Shown: positions 1 to 8,168 of the stretch, piece by piece
Position numbering within the stretch: the stretch's first letter is position 1
Layout of the letters: every line of letters starts with the position of its first letter
From: Paenibacillus taihuensis
Lineage (GTDB): Bacteria; Bacillota; Bacilli; Paenibacillales; Paenibacillaceae
NCBI RefSeq assembly: GCF_003386535.1
Contig: NZ_QTTN01000026.1
Coordinates: 29,009-93,008 of the forward strand
Length of the DNA stretch: 64,000 bases
Reading direction: 5' to 3'
Translations under genes and position numbers: made by a program
Notes under the pieces: model-generated
The model's input: only the letters and a program-made list of their open reading frames with translations
Databases searched by the model: none
Told to the model about the DNA's origin: nothing

Positions 1-120
1 AAATATCAACAGATTCGTCGTAATATATTTTCGGAGTAGTTCCATTGTGGTATCCCTCATACAATGTGATTTATCACTATTGTATTCAGCACAAAAATCA
101 ATGGTGATGCTGTCAAGGCT

Positions 121-222
121 TTAGTGATGTGCGAGTTCGAAGTTCTGCCACGATAAATAAACACATAAAATCGCTAGTGCAAAGAAAATAACAAGTGGTT
201 CTCTTAAGAATTGCCTATACAT
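121..222 (-). CDS. possible 33-aa membrane peptide
   Basis: A short ORF starting at an ATG encodes a basic N-terminus (Arg, Lys), one hydrophobic segment of about 15 residues and a short polar tail. The frame stays open upstream past the ATG to about 258, so this may instead be the end of a longer, degraded membrane protein. No good ribosome site precedes the ATG. Apart from this, bases 1-260 show nothing recognisable. Confidence 0.22.
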   Translation of the reverse strand: MYRQFLREPLVIFFALAILCVYLSWQNFELAHH

Positions 223-260
223 AAATTTAATTCGTTGCAAGACAGCATCAACCTTCAAAT

Positions 261-285
261 AGGGCAGTCGATTAACGACTGCCCT
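261..285 (-). terminator. rho-independent terminator of the CDGSH gene
   Basis: A perfect 10-bp inverted repeat (AGGGCAGTCG / CGACTGCCCT) with a 5-nt loop lies about 20 bp after the stop codon of the CDGSH gene. No long T-run follows. Confidence 0.6.
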
Positions 286-304
286 CTCCGCTTTCATTTC
301 CGAC

Positions 305-517
305 TTAGTCCTTCTTCGCTCTCGGCGCGCTTACGAAGTTGATCGACTTGTGCGTGCCGTCGCAGAACGGCTTGTTGCCCGATGCTCCGCACCGACATAG
401 CGAGAACGATTCTTTGTGCTCGAACGGGTTGCCTTCTGCATCCACTAGCTCGACTTGTCCTGTTACCCGAAGTGATCCGTTGTCGTTCACTTTAATCGTC
501 ACTTTGTTTTCTTCCAT
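305..517 (-). CDS. CDGSH iron-sulfur domain protein
   Basis: This 70-aa protein carries the complete CDGSH signature: Cys41, Cys43, Cys52 and His56 in the order CxC-x2-S-x3-P-x-CDGTH. In this family these residues bind a redox-active [2Fe-2S] cluster with three Cys and one His. There is one domain and no signal peptide, so it is a small cytosolic protein as in other bacterial single-domain members. These are thought to act in electron transfer or Fe-S trafficking, but the partner is unknown. The start has an AGGAG ribosome site. A hairpin terminator follows directly, so it is probably monocistronic. Confidence 0.88.
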   Translation of the reverse strand: MEENKVTIKVNDNGSLRVTGQVELVDAEGNPFEHKESFSLCRCGASGNKPFCDGTHKSINFVSAPRAKKD

Positions 518-671
518 GAGCTCTCCTCCTATGTATTAAAGATAATACAAGTATATCCAGTGATTGCTGGAAAAAGACGAGTCGGCTTAGAGCATGGTTT
601 GTACTGTTAATCCGAGAGCAATTTAGGTAAGATGCCGTTGTATAGCACAAGTTGTGGTGACTATTCAATTA

Positions 672-724
672 AATGCCCGTTAGCGGAATAGGCCGCCGAA
701 AATCATCGGCAGCCTGCTTATTTT
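672..724. repeat. dispersed hairpin repeat, copy 1
   Basis: The copy begins with TGCCCGTTAGCGG and continues as an imperfect stem of the GGCcGCCGA / TCGGCaGCC type, followed by a T-rich run. It belongs to the family whose best copies are at 29766 and 37008. It lies downstream of the minus-strand gene at 797-1006. The rest of 540-796 holds nothing recognisable. Confidence 0.7.
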
Positions 725-796
725 AAAAGAATATCTCAAAGAAAAACAAAACATCCTTTAAATGTTCCGTCCAGAACTAACCTTATTACGACCTGC

Positions 797-1006
797 TTAT
801 AACGGTTCTAAATCACCAAATGCTTGCTTCTTCAATAATTCGTAGAGTTCTCTTATATTGAGAATGTTTAAACGAATGCTTTGTTCAGTAATATAGTAAT
901 CATCAATCATATCGTGGGGTACTGCTTCGATTATTTCGACTTCCTGACTTTCTGCATTGTAAGCAAATATTATTTTTCGAGTATCCTTTTCTGTATCACT
1001 CGCCAT
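797..1006 (-). CDS. hypothetical protein, 69 aa
   Basis: I do not recognise this protein. The ATG at 1006 was chosen because GAGGAG stands 9 nt before it; the frame is open 14 codons further upstream without a ribosome site. The protein is acidic and soluble, with a beta-rich first half and an amphipathic C-terminal helix (around LNILNIRELYELLKKQ). It sits between hairpin-repeat copy 1 and a solitary CCCGTTAGG box at about 1083, in the single-gene cassette arrangement seen repeatedly in this window. Confidence 0.55.
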   Translation of the reverse strand: MASDTEKDTRKIIFAYNAESQEVEIIEAVPHDMIDDYYITEQSIRLNILNIRELYELLKKQAFGDLEPL

Positions 1007-1170
1007 TGAACACCACTCCTCGGAGCTCGGATAGTGTAATTTATTCAAGTAAGGTAATTTTAAGACACATTTTAACTCTCGTACCCGTTAGGATAATGAA
1101 ACTGCCGATCCTTGATTCGAAATGAACATAGCGTTCTATAGCTGAACAGGCCTATGCTTATTTAGATTTA

Positions 1171-1416
1171 TCAGTCTGATTTGTTCTTCTTTTTTGAACT
1201 AAATATTCTCTTGATAAAGGTAATAATCAAATCAATAAGAGCATTCATGAAAGAAGCTATAATCATGATTAATGAAAATACAATAATTAAATAATCTCTT
1301 GGTTCGGGAAGTGAACCTAAAACTGCTATTTCGATGATTGGAAGTAATAAAAGAGTGCTCCCACGCTATACAGTTCTAATGCTTGCTTTTCCATTTGTTG
1401 ACCCCCAGTCACTCAA
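1171..1416 (-). pseudogene. small membrane protein with one in-frame stop
   Basis: From a TTG at 1416, preceded by AAGGGA, the frame is open for 81 codons except for a single TAG at codon 17 (1366-1368). The second half encodes two hydrophobic segments and a basic tail (RIFSSKKKNKSD), typical of a small integral membrane protein. A single TGG-to-TAG change would explain the stop. I do not recognise the family. Frame and membrane character are seen directly; former function is inferred. Confidence 0.5.
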
Positions 1417-1591
1417 TATCCCTTGGAACTTTATATTATATAAATTGAGCAAACGTGCCCGTTCGGAACTGCCCGTTAAATCACTTTTCACTTTAATACA
1501 GCCCTAAAAAAAAACTGCTCCAACCTCCATGCTCTCTGGGGAGGACTGATGGCATATGAAGATATTTCCCCTTTTTGAAAAGTCAACTAAA

Positions 1592-1619
1592 TTGACGTTC
1601 TGTCACGTAACTTTATCTT
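1592..1619 (+). promoter_or_regulatory. sigma-A-type promoter of the Ig-like lipoprotein
   Basis: TTGACG (1592-1597) and TATCTT (1614-1619) are separated by 16 bp and stand about 35 bp before the TTG start at 1656, whose ribosome site is AGGGGGG. The remainder of 1417-1591 holds two stray CCCGTT boxes (about 1456 and 1470) and no gene. Confidence 0.5.
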
Positions 1620-1655
1620 GCCACCCACGTCATATACTCAAGGGGGGATTCACCT

Positions 1656-2546
1656 TTGAAAAAACGATTACTATTCGTAACACTCAGTCTTGTATTGGCA
1701 GCTTGCGGAAGTAAAGAACATCCAAATTCTTCTTCACACGCAGACAATCTCTTGATTCATACCATTGATCCGACCATCGCACAATTAAAGGACTCTGTAG
1801 GCGAACCTAGCACGCTGCAGACCTCGTCCATGCTTCCTCTTGATCGCGCTTTAACCGCCGCTGCTGATGATTATGGACCCAGAACCGGAAAATGGTTCGA
1901 GGGGGACAATGGATTTAACATCCTGACTTCTACCGTTTACGGGGAAGTGAAGGCCGGATCAGATATCGGAACAGGAATAAGCAAGATTCCGGAGGGTCGT
2001 TCCGTACGTTTCCAAATCACGAGCCGTGACAGTAAGGGCAAACGATTGAAGCTGATTATGCAAGAGATTGCCACTAGCACCAGTCTCGTAGATGGTCGGT
2101 TCGATTTTATTTACAAGTTGCCTGAACAACCGAACTCGAACTATATCCTTAGTATCGAAATTCTCAACACTAATGATGTTGTTGAAGACACTTTTCTATG
2201 TCCGGTCTATGTGCCGGCTCATGAATTGAACGCTCGCCTTACAGTTAAACCACCGGAAACTGCTGCCGATCAGACCGAACTAACCCTATATAATGCCGGT
2301 CCGACTAATTTGTATTTCGGTTATGGTTACTCCATTTACCACAAAGAGCCCGATGGTTGGACGCTCGTTCCTGATGACAGCGCTGTAGAAGCTATAGGGC
2401 TTCAGGCAAAACCGGGAGAAACATTCGTTGAGAAGGTTATGTTTCCCCGGAAGCTTGAGGCCGGACAATACCGACTCGTTAAGAGGCTTAATGGCTATAT
2501 GACCGATTTGACAGCTACATTGGCTGCTGATTTCAAAGTTAGGTAA
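1656..2546 (+). CDS. lipoprotein with bacterial Ig-like domain
   Basis: This 296-aa protein starts at a TTG preceded by AGGGGGG. Residues 1-17 form a lipoprotein signal with lipobox LAAC (Cys17), so the protein should be anchored to the outer face of the membrane. The last 100 or so residues (TELTLYNAGPTNLYFGYGYS onward, ending in AGQYRLVKRL) match the Ig-like fold common in Firmicute lipoproteins of the Big_14 type. The middle has a beta-sandwich character but no motif I can name. It is the only plus-strand gene in this part of the window, and a bidirectional hairpin separates it from the opposing gene. It is probably a surface-exposed binding protein of unknown ligand. Confidence 0.72.
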   Translation: MKKRLLFVTLSLVLAACGSKEHPNSSSHADNLLIHTIDPTIAQLKDSVGEPSTLQTSSMLPLDRALTAAADDYGPRTGKWFEGDNGFNILTSTVYGEVKAGSDIGTGISKIPEGRSVRFQITSRDSKGKRLKLIMQEIATSTSLVDGRFDFIYKLPEQPNSNYILSIEILNTNDVVEDTFLCPVYVPAHELNARLTVKPPETAADQTELTLYNAGPTNLYFGYGYSIYHKEPDGWTLVPDDSAVEAIGLQAKPGETFVEKVMFPRKLEAGQYRLVKRLNGYMTDLTATLAADFKVR

Positions 2547-2562
2547 ATAATTATGAAAAAGA

Positions 2563-2586
2563 AGCAGTTGCCGGCGGCAAACTGCT
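2563..2586. terminator. bidirectional hairpin terminator
   Basis: An inverted repeat AGCAGTTGCC / GGCAAACTGCT with a 3-nt loop lies between the convergent genes ending at 2546 and 2611. Confidence 0.55.
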
Positions 2587-2610
2587 CCTTGGTCACGGAC
2601 GGCCCATAAC

Positions 2611-3075
2611 TTAATCCAATCCAGGTATCTTAACGATTTGATGATGTTTCAGCCCTAAATAAGAGTAAGTCAGACGTACATGGTTTGGATTTTGAATCGT
2701 CTTTTCTATAATTTCTACATTGTAATCAATATCGACTCCTTGGCTGTTTGTTGACCAAGAGTCAGAGCTAGTATATACTCTGTGACTTGGAATGATTTGT
2801 GTCTCGAAAGGTTTCCCTGAAATAGTCATTTCGTCGATTTTTAACCCTTTGTAATCCAGTAACTCTATTTTTAATAATTTCACTGGTTTATCACTTGTAT
2901 TAACAAGTCTAAAGTTGTAATTCTGCTGAGTATTCAACAAATCCGATGCTGCAGATTCTACTGTTTCTTTAGATGCATCAATCATAAATGGATCAAACAC
3001 TCGATTATTGACATAATTATATGAATACACACCAATTATGATTAAGATAACGACGATACCAACGAATTTTTTCAT
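2611..3075 (-). CDS. hypothetical N-terminally anchored protein, 154 aa
   Basis: Residues 4-22 are strongly hydrophobic and act as an uncleaved anchor or signal. The remainder, about 130 residues, is extracellular and beta-rich, with alternating hydrophobic strands (YNFRLVNTSDKPVKLLKIEL), as in FxLxN-type Ig-like domains of Bacillales. I cannot assign a family. An ACCCGTTT box immediately upstream (about 3088) suggests it is one unit of the cassette-like series. Spacing to the next upstream gene is 88 bp. Confidence 0.6.
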   Translation of the reverse strand: MKKFVGIVVILIIIGVYSYNYVNNRVFDPFMIDASKETVESAASDLLNTQQNYNFRLVNTSDKPVKLLKIELLDYKGLKIDEMTISGKPFETQIIPSHRVYTSSDSWSTNSQGVDIDYNVEIIEKTIQNPNHVRLTYSYLGLKHHQIVKIPGLD

Positions 3076-3163
3076 AGTCTATCTACCCGTTTCCTTTTAA
3101 TAATTCTTCCAAAATTCATACAGTAAAGCAGTGATTATCTTCTGTTCCTCTTCGTTAGTTCAG

Positions 3164-3550
3164 TTACTCTTTTGGAGCTTTCTCCAACAATATGATCTCT
3201 TTTGCTGTGAAATTTCTTTTCTTCTGGAAATTGATTGATTTTGACGAAATAATACGGACTTTATCTCCAGCTGAAAAATCATCCATTTGGATGGTGTTTC
3301 CTTGATTGCTTTTGAGTTCAGTTGTTGCATCTACATGGATGCTGCATAAATATCCAATATCATTGACCTCGGTTTTCCCCCGATTAACTGCATCAGAACA
3401 ATTTACAATGAACTCGTTGTTTCTAATTGAATCAATCGTATCGTCAAAAGACTTTATTCCGGGACTGCGGTGCAGTTCGTACAAAACAAAAATACACAAA
3501 GCAAAAAAGATGACCACAACCGAAAGAATCTTAAGTTCCCGATTGACCAT
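3164..3550 (-). CDS. hypothetical membrane-anchored protein, OB-fold-like
   Basis: The 128-aa product has a basic start, a hydrophobic anchor at residues 9-26, then an extracellular domain. It ends in a pattern resembling DUF3221/YobA-type proteins: a DATTELKSNQG strand, 'F.AGDKVRI' and a final 'AKEIILLE' strand. That resemblance is by pattern only. A CTACCCGTTT box lies just upstream (about 3578), again matching the cassette-boundary box. Function unknown. Confidence 0.55.
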   Translation of the reverse strand: MVNRELKILSVVVIFFALCIFVLYELHRSPGIKSFDDTIDSIRNNEFIVNCSDAVNRGKTEVNDIGYLCSIHVDATTELKSNQGNTIQMDDFSAGDKVRIISSKSINFQKKRNFTAKEIILLEKAPKE

Positions 3551-3574
3551 TTTTGACCTCCATTGGGTTGCAAA

Positions 3575-4218
3575 CTACCCGTTTAAGCGTACACTTAGTT
3601 TTTTTATTTCATTATCCCAAGACACGGTTGCCCCAATAATTTCTGCAACCTGTTGTGCAGGAATATAAGTGATTCCGTCATGCTGTTCCAATACAGTATC
3701 CATAAACCGTAATTTCTCATCGCAAACTACGGAGTCAAATCCAACACGATATGTATACTCCAGACCTTTAGATTTCACCGTTACTGCGTCGTCACTCAAG
3801 ACATATTCAATACCGAACTTATTCATTAATCCTTCGGTCAAGGGGACCATAACCCGGTTATCTTTATTTACATAGGTAATGTCGTTCGGTCCAGCTGCAG
3901 CAACCTCTTGAAATCGACACCGCATGAAAACTCTGCATAAGGCGTCCATACTTTAATTACTGCACCTACGTTGCCTTTCTCCACCTTATACGCTTCAAAA
4001 TATACGTCATTTCCACCGTTTGCACGATTATATCGTACTTCAAGCACCTTACCGAAAAACACATTCGATTCCTGCCTAGGCTCGATCATATATCCTGGAG
4101 AATAATCGCATGCCAGTACCCTTTTACTATTCAATATGCATCCACTTAACATGACTACTAATGCAATGAAAATGAGTATAAAATTTCTGAAAGCAAATTT
4201 CCCCCATACCCTTCTCAC
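3575..4218 (-). pseudogene. lipoprotein with stalk domain, frameshifted
   Basis: Two overlapping frames make one protein. The first (from 4218) encodes a lipoprotein signal with LSGC (Cys27) and an NTR/TIMP-like beginning (ACDYSPGY, then FFGKVLEV, VEKGN and FSCGVDF), and runs out at 3868. The second continues with a complete copper-amine-oxidase-N/stalk domain (RVMVPL, ITYIPAQQVAEIIGATVSWD) to 3575. The second frame's own ATG (3949) lacks a signal peptide and a ribosome site and lies inside the first frame. One missing base near 3901-3912 (AAGAGG for a presumed AAGGAGG) would join them. It may be a real mutation or an assembly error. Confidence 0.6.
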
Positions 4219-4310
4219 TAATTACCATCTCCCTATAGGCTGCCGATAAATTGATGGAAAAGATCTCCTTTTATAGACGTTGCTTTTGTTGATTTGTTGC
4301 GCTTGAAGTT

Positions 4311-4395
4311 TAATCACAATTCCTTAATGAAAACAAGGAGCACTTGCGAATGGCAAATGCTCCTTGTTTTGTCACGCTATGTATTCGTTAGGTTA
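4311..4395. repeat. dispersed hairpin repeat, variant stem
   Basis: It has the same architecture as the other copies but a different stem (ACAAGGAGCA / TGCTCCTTGT, 15-nt loop). The stem is followed by TTTTGT, GCTATG and TTCGTTAGG, ending at the stop of the GNAT gene. The stem probably acts as that gene's terminator. Confidence 0.6.
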
Positions 4396-4405
4396 ATAAA
4401 TCCCT

Positions 4406-4834
4406 TTACTTTACATCCTTATCTTGAATTACACCGAACATCCCTGTCATTCCTTCGTGCTTTTTGTAGCCGTATTTGTTATAAAAAGATTCTTTACCTT
4501 GTGCTGCAAACAAACCGATAAATGATTTCTCTGGCGCGTTTTCCTTCAAGTAATCTTGAATAGTTTCCATTATTAGTCTGCCTATTCCTTTGTTTTGATG
4601 CTCAGGTAAGACTGCTATATCTTGAATGTAAAAATAAATTCTCCCGTCGCCAATTACTCTGCCCATTCCCACTGCTTCGCCTTGGTTCTGGACAACTACA
4701 CCAAATAGTGACTGGTTTAAAGATTCTTCTGCGACCTCGAAATTCATATAATCTTCCCAACCAACCGCACAACACAGTTTTTTATATTCTGATAACGTTG
4801 GAATTCTTTTTAGAATTGAAAGACCATACCCCAT
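4406..4834 (-). CDS. GNAT family N-acetyltransferase
   Basis: The ATG at 4834 (142 aa) is chosen because AAGGAGA stands 6 nt upstream; an 11-codon longer frame has no such site. The core shows the GNAT fold: a beta strand with the bulge (YFYIQDIAVLPEHQNKGIG), where the Q/R-x-x-G-x-G/A-type acetyl-CoA loop is QNKGIG, then a helix and the FYNKYGYKK tail typical of the C-terminus. It should transfer an acetyl group from acetyl-CoA to a small amine. The substrate cannot be read from sequence. The broken lipoprotein upstream ends 53 bp away in the same direction. Confidence 0.85.
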   Translation of the reverse strand: MGYGLSILKRIPTLSEYKKLCCAVGWEDYMNFEVAEESLNQSLFGVVVQNQGEAVGMGRVIGDGRIYFYIQDIAVLPEHQNKGIGRLIMETIQDYLKENAPEKSFIGLFAAQGKESFYNKYGYKKHEGMTGMFGVIQDKDVK

Positions 4835-4886
4835 AATAACTCTCCTTATGTTGAAATAATGCTGCATTGGGCAGCTCGTTTTCCTC

Positions 4887-5251
4887 CTAATTACTTAGTT
4901 GAAAAAATTCTTTATTATTGTCATTCCAGTTAATTTCCACTTCGATTGGCTTAGTCTCGTCAGTTACAATGCAACCTGCGCAACTACGCTGAATTTCAAT
5001 AATTCTTTCTTTGTAGTCACTCTCTTTACGTACCACTTTTCCATTAATGGTTTTTCTAAGTTTTTCAGGCCGTTGTCTGTTTCATACTTATAACTAAAGG
5101 TGTACTTTCCATTCTCCCTATCTCCTTCAGTGATGTTTGCAGTATATTCGCCTTTCCAACTAACACCCTCACCGATAAGAGAAATTGACTTATCACTACA
5201 ACCGACCAGCACCAATACCATGAACAGAACAATAACTAATTTGTTCACCAA
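4887..5251 (-). pseudogene. lipoprotein gene with 1-nt frameshift
   Basis: The start encodes a lipoprotein signal (VLVLVGC, Cys18). The first frame terminates at 4964 after an unnatural basic tail. In another frame the sequence continues sensibly from INGKVVRKESDY through a CxxC pair (SCAGCIV) to a stop at 4887. The break falls at a run of five A on the coding strand (T-run 5051-5055). A sixth A would restore LEKTINGKVV, so one base has been lost from a homopolymer. The restored protein would be about 121 aa, exported and lipid-anchored, of unknown function. Confidence 0.65.
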
Positions 5252-5300
5252 GTCCTCCTGTGGGATATTTCAATTTATAAAATATACTCCGAATGGTTGT

Positions 5301-5402
5301 TAAAAGTTGCACAATCCTGCCCGTTACTTCAATAAAAACGGCAGCTGAGTCATTGCCCGCTGCCGTCGTGTTATATTGAGCGATAGTGCTCCTTTAGCTT
5401 AA
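5301..5402. repeat. dispersed hairpin repeat, GGCAGCtG variant
   Basis: It contains CTGCCCGTTACTTCAAT, the stem ACGGCAG / CTGCCGT, then GTTATATTGAGCGATAGTG and TTTAGCTT. It is nearly the same sequence as the copy at 35724, so the two form a subfamily. Confidence 0.72.
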
Positions 5403-5445
5403 CACCCCACGGCAATAAACATTGCGGCATGAAAACATGTGGGAG

Positions 5446-6402
5446 TCACTCTCCATTTTTCAGTTGAAGCTGAACTATCAAGCTTTCTACCGCTTGAATA
5501 AAATCTTGTTTGGTCATTAAGCTATTACCTAGAACGGTATACTGTAGCTCAGTGTCGTCCTGTTGAAGCACGAAAGTAAGAGAACAATGATTCGGTTCGT
5601 AAATGACTTCACTACCGCCAATATTGATGATTTCTGCTTGCTCATCAAGATTACTCGTAGACATAGAGCCAGCAGATTCGGTCATATATACACTTAGGAC
5701 CGGAGAATCCGAATTGTCCTCATCTACATAACTGAATTCGCCCCACTCAACTTGGTCGGTCAGTTTCACTGGTTCAACCAAATAGGCAAGATTCGAGTCA
5801 ACCGATTTCGCAAACCATTGTTCCAACTGCTCATGCTCAACTTGAGCAATCTTATTATGAATCGTTCCTTTGGAAAACCGGTAAGAAGGAGATATTTTCG
5901 CAGGAGGCTTGAATTTCAAAAGAGGCGGGCTCTTCATTTGCTCTATATTGGTGACTACCATATCCTTTTGCAGCGGGAAGTAGTGCCCATCAATTCGATA
6001 GGCTTCCGCAATCAGAAAAACTACGGCTTCTCCCAGTTTTAATGAATCTGCGACCTCCGACATTTTGCTCCTGTACTGTGAGAGAATGCTTTCAATTTTA
6101 CGATCTATTTCCACCCTCTCGCTTGAGGACTGTTTATATTCAAAAGTAGCGTTTTTCTGCGCGTCGTGAAGAATGAACTTAGACAATAAAGCATAGGTAT
6201 GAGATCCTGAAACAAAGATTAAGCATATGCACAATACAACAATCGAAACAGGGATCGGCCTAAGCCATCGCGATATCCCATAATTCTTTTTCTTACGCAA
6301 CAATAAACTCATTTTAATCGACTGTACATCCGGCTTTGGAACAGACTCTTTTTTCCATGCTTCTTCAAACTGTTCATAAGTATGAAATGCTGGTTTTTTC
6401 AT
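5446..6402 (-). CDS. anti-sigma-like membrane protein
   Basis: The gene follows and overlaps the ECF sigma gene. The ATG at 6402 was chosen because AAGGAG stands 9 nt before it; another ATG at 6408 is closer to that site. The product is about 318 aa: a cytoplasmic N-terminus of about 60 residues, one membrane helix (VSIVVLCICLIFVSGSHTYA) and a large extracellular part. The C-terminal region (QAEIINIGGSEVIYEP, then LTFVLQQDDTELQYTVLG) has the DUF4367 look of Firmicute anti-sigma partners. By position and topology it should hold the sigma factor inactive until an envelope signal is sensed. Confidence 0.72.
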   Translation of the reverse strand: MKKPAFHTYEQFEEAWKKESVPKPDVQSIKMSLLLRKKKNYGISRWLRPIPVSIVVLCICLIFVSGSHTYALLSKFILHDAQKNATFEYKQSSSERVEIDRKIESILSQYRSKMSEVADSLKLGEAVVFLIAEAYRIDGHYFPLQKDMVVTNIEQMKSPPLLKFKPPAKISPSYRFSKGTIHNKIAQVEHEQLEQWFAKSVDSNLAYLVEPVKLTDQVEWGEFSYVDEDNSDSPVLSVYMTESAGSMSTSNLDEQAEIINIGGSEVIYEPNHCSLTFVLQQDDTELQYTVLGNSLMTKQDFIQAVESLIVQLQLKNGE

Positions 6403-6916
6403 GTTCATGCTCTCCTTGTTCAGACTTAAGCAACTTTTGAAGTTTTCGTCTCGATCGTTCGAACTTCTTCCTGGTGGTTGCGGACGAATAATTAATAATC
6501 GCTCCGATTTCTTCAAACGACTTATCCTCTATAATTCGGAGCACCATAATGGAACGCTCCTCGGAAGATAATCCGGATAACAAACGATCAATGTCCAATG
6601 ACGATTCCACATGAGCCAAAGAAGCATTCTGAAAGAAATCAACATTCCATTCTTGTATGAAAGGTAGTAAGCGGAGCAACCTCCGTTTTTTTAGAATGTT
6701 CAAGCAATGGTTATGCGCGATTCGATAGATCCAGTTTGCTTCGGATTGAATATTTTTCTGATTGTTGAGACTCCTCATCGTTTTTACAAAAATATCCTGA
6801 CAAGCATCCTCCGCATCTTGGCGTTGCCGGAGCATGTGATAACAGTACTTAAAGATAGAATTGTGATATCGATCAATCATGCTCTCTAACCATGTATTGC
6901 TGCTGTTGGTTTCCAA
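6374..6916 (-). CDS. ECF sigma-70 family RNA polymerase sigma factor
   Basis: This 180-aa protein has the two-domain ECF layout. Region 2 (residues about 10-75) has YHNSIFKYCYHMLRQRQDAE and DACQDIFVKT, and ends in NWIYRIAHNHCLNILKKR. Region 4 (about 110-165) has LSSEERSIMVLRIIEDKSFE, EIGAIINYSS and a basic recognition helix RKKFERSRRKLQKLL. It should direct RNA polymerase to a small envelope-stress regulon. The 3' end overlaps the anti-sigma gene by about 29 bp, so the two are translationally coupled. No copy of the ECF promoter found at 27162 is present upstream, so its own promoter is not evident. Confidence 0.9.
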   Translation of the reverse strand: METNSSNTWLESMIDRYHNSIFKYCYHMLRQRQDAEDACQDIFVKTMRSLNNQKNIQSEANWIYRIAHNHCLNILKKRRLLRLLPFIQEWNVDFFQNASLAHVESSLDIDRLLSGLSSEERSIMVLRIIEDKSFEEIGAIINYSSATTRKKFERSRRKLQKLLKSEQGEHEHEKTSISYL

Positions 6917-6984
6917 TTCCTCACCACCTTTTAATCTTTATACTAGTAAAGACAATCAAAGAAATGATAATGTGACCAGAAAAC

Positions 6985-7009
6985 AAAAAAAACCGAAACA
7001 TTAATCGGT
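6985..7009 (-). terminator. rho-independent terminator
   Basis: On the minus strand the stem ACCGA / TCGGT with an 8-nt loop is followed by eight T. It isolates the sigma operon from the gene ending at 7179. Confidence 0.65.
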
Positions 7010-7080
7010 CTTCAGTTCATCATATGGTTGATGCGATATCCATCCATTATACACAGTACATCGTTATTTAAGGTATATTG

Positions 7081-7137
7081 TTAAACTAATCTGCCCGTTA
7101 GCGCAACAGGCCACCGATAAAGGGCAGCCTGTTGTAA
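7081..7137. repeat. dispersed hairpin repeat
   Basis: CTGCCCGTTAGCGC is followed by AACAGGCCACCG, a short loop and GGGCAGCCTGTTG. It lies between the sigma operon and the gene at 7179-7607. Confidence 0.75.
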
Positions 7138-7178
7138 TATTTTCGTTATCTAGTCTACGAAGTTAGGAATCACTCATA

Positions 7179-7607
7179 TTAGCCTAAACTCTTGAGCCAA
7201 CTTTTATAGAAATTTAATTGCTCGTCAATGCTTACAAAAGTTAGATCGTTATCACATTCAAAAATATCAACCAAATCACTTGTCTTTGCCTGTCTTCCAA
7301 AAGTTAACCTGTAAGCTAAGCGTCCTGCCCCCATGGACAATGCCATTGGCGATGGATAAACATTTAACGCTGCCCCATTACACTTGATTTGTATATGACG
7401 TTCCTCCAGGTGTTGTCTGAGCTGCTTCAATGCATCAAAGAAGTTCTCGCTTTTGAAACTTATTTGTTCTTCACCAACTCTTATACTTAACAAAACCTTA
7501 TCCTCGTCATCTGGTGCCTCTTCATACACTTCTAAGTTCTCCTTAGATTGAGAACCGTCTTTCCAACGGAAATAAACTAACTTCTCTTCTTTGGACAAAT
7601 AAAACAC
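7179..7607 (-). CDS. hypothetical protein, 142 aa
   Basis: I cannot name the family. It is a soluble, acidic protein with a well-marked conserved-looking patch (NVYPSPMALSMGAGRLAYRL) followed by a loop and a C-terminal helix ending in FYKSWLKSLG. There is no signal peptide or membrane segment. The gene lies between hairpin-repeat copies, 22 bp after a second small gene in the same direction. Size, isolation and context resemble immunity-type or other orphan cassette genes, but that is only analogy. Confidence 0.6.
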   Translation of the reverse strand: MFYLSKEEKLVYFRWKDGSQSKENLEVYEEAPDDEDKVLLSIRVGEEQISFKSENFFDALKQLRQHLEERHIQIKCNGAALNVYPSPMALSMGAGRLAYRLTFGRQAKTSDLVDIFECDNDLTFVSIDEQLNFYKSWLKSLG

Positions 7608-7629
7608 CTCTTTGATCCTTCAGCCGCTT

Positions 7630-8004
7630 TCATTGGATGGCTGTTGTAGTTAAACGATCGTGCCCGTTCAATCCACGGTCCTCATCTATAATCCATGAGA
7701 GCTCTTTAGAAATAGCAATTGCAACGTTAGAAATGTCGGTTTCTATGATGTCATTACTGTAGTTAGGTAAATCTATCTCAATTAAATTCACTTCTTCAAT
7801 ACCCTCTAGCGTGTCATACGCGTAGTTACCATTTAGTCCAGCTGGAATACCTCTTAGTCTGATACTTTCTCCATGGAGTGCTTTGCAAAATGTTAGATGG
7901 CTTACTTTTTGAAAACCCAAAATATTAACTAAGTAATTTTCTAATATTTTTGATTGTACTTTCTCAGTGTAATTCTCAGAATGGATGCTTATATAAGCAT
8001 ACAT
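7630..8004 (-). CDS. hypothetical protein whose C-terminus runs into a repeat box
   Basis: The ATG at 8004 is preceded by GAGGTGAGG; a 10-codon longer frame also exists. The 124-aa product is soluble and alpha/beta (MYAYISIHSENYTEKVQSK), with no family I recognise. Its last dozen codons (NGHDRLTTTAIQ) are read through a GTGCCCGTT repeat box at 7662-7670, so the present C-terminus may not be the ancestral one. It ends 22 bp before the next gene. Confidence 0.5.
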   Translation of the reverse strand: MYAYISIHSENYTEKVQSKILENYLVNILGFQKVSHLTFCKALHGESIRLRGIPAGLNGNYAYDTLEGIEEVNLIEIDLPNYSNDIIETDISNVAIAISKELSWIIDEDRGLNGHDRLTTTAIQ

Positions 8005-8077
8005 TAACCTCACCTCACTCCTCCAAATTCGCAATGCATCAGTGGTCTTCCTTCTAAAAGCATTGGCTCATTAACGT

Positions 8078-8150
8078 AAACTGCCCGTTAAAGGAATAGG
8101 CTGGCGAGTCGATAGCAGCCTGTTCCCGTTGCACTATCTTGACTGTTAGC
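8078..8150. repeat. dispersed hairpin repeat
   Basis: AAACTGCCCGTTAAAGG is followed by the stem AATAGGCTGGC / (a)GCAGCCTGTT, then TTGCACTATC and TGTTAGCTGTT. Both terminal boxes of the element are present. Confidence 0.72.
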
Positions 8151-8168
8151 TGTTACAAAAGTATAAAT

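Noticed and set aside
3306..3668. 120-aa plus-strand frame
   Set aside because: It is antisense to the membrane-anchored gene at 3164-3550, with no start signal.
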